Below are positions 4,525 through 6,012 of a DNA stretch of 6,012 bases, in pieces (position 1 is the stretch's first letter; every line of letters starts with the position of its first letter). The notes under the pieces are model-generated. The model had not been told where the DNA came from. It worked only from the letters and a program-made list of their open reading frames with translations, and searched no databases. Position numbers and translations under genes: made by a program. Source of the stretch: an uncultured Eubacteriales bacterium (GTDB lineage: Bacteria > Bacillota > Clostridia > Oscillospirales > Butyricicoccaceae). The stretch is from assembly GCA_910586105.1 (NCBI GenBank), contig CAJUGU010000164.1:1-6012 (forward strand), written 5' to 3'.

Positions 4525-5925
4525 TTGCTGACTTATATATTAGACGCCGGCGGCCGCACGCCGCTTTACGAACAGCTCTACCGGCTGATCCGCCGGGACA
4601 TCACGACCGGCGCGCTGCGGGGCGGGGAACGTTTGCCCTCCAAGCGGCGGCTGGCCGAGCATCTGGAGGTCAGCCGTATCACTGTGGAGACCGCCTACGG
4701 CCAGCTTCTGGCCGAAGGCTACATCACCTCCGCGCCGCGCCGCGGCTATTTTGTACAGGAATCCCTCGCCATGCCCCAGCGCGCCGCCGCGCCGCCCCGC
4801 GCGCGCCCCCGCGCCAAAGAGCCGCCGCGTTACCGTTTTGACTTCAAGACGAACATCGTCGACACCGACTGTTTCCCCTTCTCGACCTGGGCGAAGCTGT
4901 CGCGTGCCGTACTGACCGATTACGCCGACCGTCTCCTGCACGAGCCGCCCCCGCAGGGGGTCGCCGAGCTGCGGGAAGCGATCAGCCGCTACCTGCTCGA
5001 CTTCCGCGGCCTGGAAGCCCCGCCCGAGCGGGTAATCGTCGGCGCGGGCTCGGAATACCTGCTGCACCTGCTCATCCGTCTGCTCGGCTGCGCCCAGCCT
5101 TACGCGCTCGAAAACCCCGGCTACCGCAAGCTATATCAGATCTTTGAAGCCAACGGCGCGCAGGTGCGGCCGGTCGGGCTGGACGCCAAGGGCCTCCGCG
5201 CCGAACAGCTGGGCGACGCGGGCGCGGTTTACCTGACCCCGTCGCACCATTTCCCGACTGGCGTCGTTATGCCGGTGCCCCGTCGGATGCAGCTGCTGCA
5301 ATGGGCGGCGGAACGCCCCGGGCGTTACCTGATCGAGGACGATTACGATTCGGAATTCCGGTTTTCCTCCCGTCCGATGCCCGCGCTCAAGGAGCTTGAC
5401 CGATTTGAACGGGTTATCTACCTGAACACTTTCGCCAAGAGCCTCGCGCCTTCGCTGCGCATCGGGTATATGGTACTGCCCGAACCGCTGATGCAGCGCT
5501 TTTGCGACCGGTTTTCTTTATATTCGTCCTCCGTGCCCGTGTTTGAGCAGCACACGCTGGCGCGGTTCATGGAGACCGGGGCCTTCGAGCGGCATATCAG
5601 CCGCAGCCGCAACGTCTACAAGGGGCGGCTGGACGCCCTGCTCGCCGCGCTGCGCGCCAGCCCGCTTGCGCCTTATCTGGACATCCACGGCGCGGAAGCC
5701 GGGTTGCACATCCTTGCGCGGGTCAACAACGGGCTCGGCGAGGACGAGCTCGTACAGCGGGCTGCGGAAAAGGGCGTCCGGGTATACGGCCTGTCCTCCT
5801 ACTACGCGACGGGGCGCCCTGAACAGGCGACCGTGATCTTAGGCTATGCGGGCATCGCGTCGGAGCAGTTCCGCGAAGCCGTCCAACTGCTGGGCGAAGC
5901 GTGGCTTGCCCCGCGCGGAGGATGA
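4525..5925 (+). CDS. MocR-family regulator (GntR winged helix fused to aminotransferase-like PLP domain)
   Basis: A 466-residue protein starting at TTG. An N-terminal GntR winged helix-turn-helix (about 12-77, with LPSKRRLAEHLEVSRITV and a wing ending RRGYFV) is joined by a Pro/Arg-rich linker (about 84-108) to a fold-type I aminotransferase domain. The domain keeps the PLP-binding residues by comparison with GabR of Bacillus subtilis: Asp272 and Tyr274 in EDDYDSEF, and Lys305 in TFAKSLAPSLR as the Schiff-base lysine, with Arg312 seven residues on. It should bind PLP and respond to it or to an amino-compound adduct, controlling genes for vitamin B6, GABA or similar amine metabolism. GabR- and PdxR-type specificity cannot be separated here. 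No pdxS/pdxT, gabT or transporter gene is adjacent; the neighbour is the divergent kinase gene. Length is normal and no residue looks damaged. No clear terminator follows before the repeat at the window edge. Confidence 0.93.
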   Translation: MLTYILDAGGRTPLYEQLYRLIRRDITTGALRGGERLPSKRRLAEHLEVSRITVETAYGQLLAEGYITSAPRRGYFVQESLAMPQRAAAPPRARPRAKEPPRYRFDFKTNIVDTDCFPFSTWAKLSRAVLTDYADRLLHEPPPQGVAELREAISRYLLDFRGLEAPPERVIVGAGSEYLLHLLIRLLGCAQPYALENPGYRKLYQIFEANGAQVRPVGLDAKGLRAEQLGDAGAVYLTPSHHFPTGVVMPVPRRMQLLQWAAERPGRYLIEDDYDSEFRFSSRPMPALKELDRFERVIYLNTFAKSLAPSLRIGYMVLPEPLMQRFCDRFSLYSSSVPVFEQHTLARFMETGAFERHISRSRNVYKGRLDALLAALRASPLAPYLDIHGAEAGLHILARVNNGLGEDELVQRAAEKGVRVYGLSSYYATGRPEQATVILGYAGIASEQFREAVQLLGEAWLAPRGG

Positions 5926-5949
5926 ATAATCCTGTCCTTCACCGCAGCC

Positions 5950-6012
5950 GTTTGCCCCGCCTGCGCGGCGGGCGGCCCCTGCGCGGGGCGGCGCCAGAGG
6001 GACTCGTCCCTC
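5950..6012 (+). repeat. Left-hand part of a hairpin-chain repeat, cut by the window edge
   Basis: GCCCCTGCGCGGGG (5975-5988) is identical to the start of the 45-bp unit read on the minus strand at 425-559, and is followed by a diverged GCGCCAGAGGG where that unit has GCGCCAAAGGG. The end folds as GAGGGA (5997-6002), loop CTCG, TCCCTC (6007-6012), the same hairpin position as AGGGC/GCCCT in the tandem units but with different paired bases. A further GC-rich palindromic stretch (5955-5974) precedes it. It begins about 25-50 bases after the MocR stop codon and runs in that gene's direction. It continues beyond the window. Confidence 0.65.

Noticed and set aside
5922..6012. ATG overlapping the MocR stop codon, with GGAGG directly in front
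   Set aside because: GGAGG touches the ATG, which is too close for initiation, and the frame enters the GC-rich repeat at once, giving an Arg/Pro/Gly-rich translation.

Overview
The window looks like chromosomal DNA from a GC-rich Firmicute, probably a gut-type Clostridia/Oscillospirales relative. This is inferred from high GC, strong AGGAGG-type ribosome binding sites, TATAAT/TTGACA sigma-A-like promoters, Gram-positive-style protein families and a TTG start codon on at least one gene. I cannot name a genus from sequence alone. There are three convincing protein genes, two long non-coding stretches (1-618 and 1699-2080), a divergent promoter region (4217-4524), and three copies or part-copies of a GC-rich, hairpin-chain repeat.

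Layout. Bases 1-618 contain no credible gene. They hold the end of a repeat copy at the left edge, a promoter-like site followed by a 14-bp hairpin, and a full repeat copy read on the minus strand (363-559) that includes a 45-bp unit in three near-identical tandem copies. At 619-1698 (minus) is a complete MsmX/UgpC/MalK-type sugar ABC transporter ATPase standing alone, with its own promoter and a hairpin after its stop. Bases 1699-2080 form a gene-free but highly structured spacer: an ABC-gene promoter, a 22-bp perfect palindrome with a T-rich tail, a nested-stem domain that could be a small RNA or attenuator leader, and a clean bidirectional terminator after the next gene. At 2081-4216 (minus) is a soluble hybrid histidine kinase (PAS, second sensory region, HisKA, HATPase, receiver). 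At 4525-5925 (plus), divergent from the kinase, is a MocR/GabR/PdxR-type regulator (GntR winged helix fused to an aminotransferase-like PLP domain). The right edge starts another repeat copy directly after its stop codon.

How the parts may relate. Each protein gene has its own promoter signals and none shares an operon with another in this window. The ATPase would power sugar importers encoded elsewhere. The kinase would sense a cytoplasmic signal and pass phosphate to its own receiver and then to partners not seen here. The MocR protein would sense PLP or an amino-compound adduct. An 11-bp direct repeat on both sides of the MocR promoter is a candidate operator. The two repeat copies that can be placed relative to a gene both lie just 3' of that gene and in its transcription direction, suggesting 3'-UTR-associated elements. 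No mobile element, CRISPR array, tRNA or rRNA was seen.
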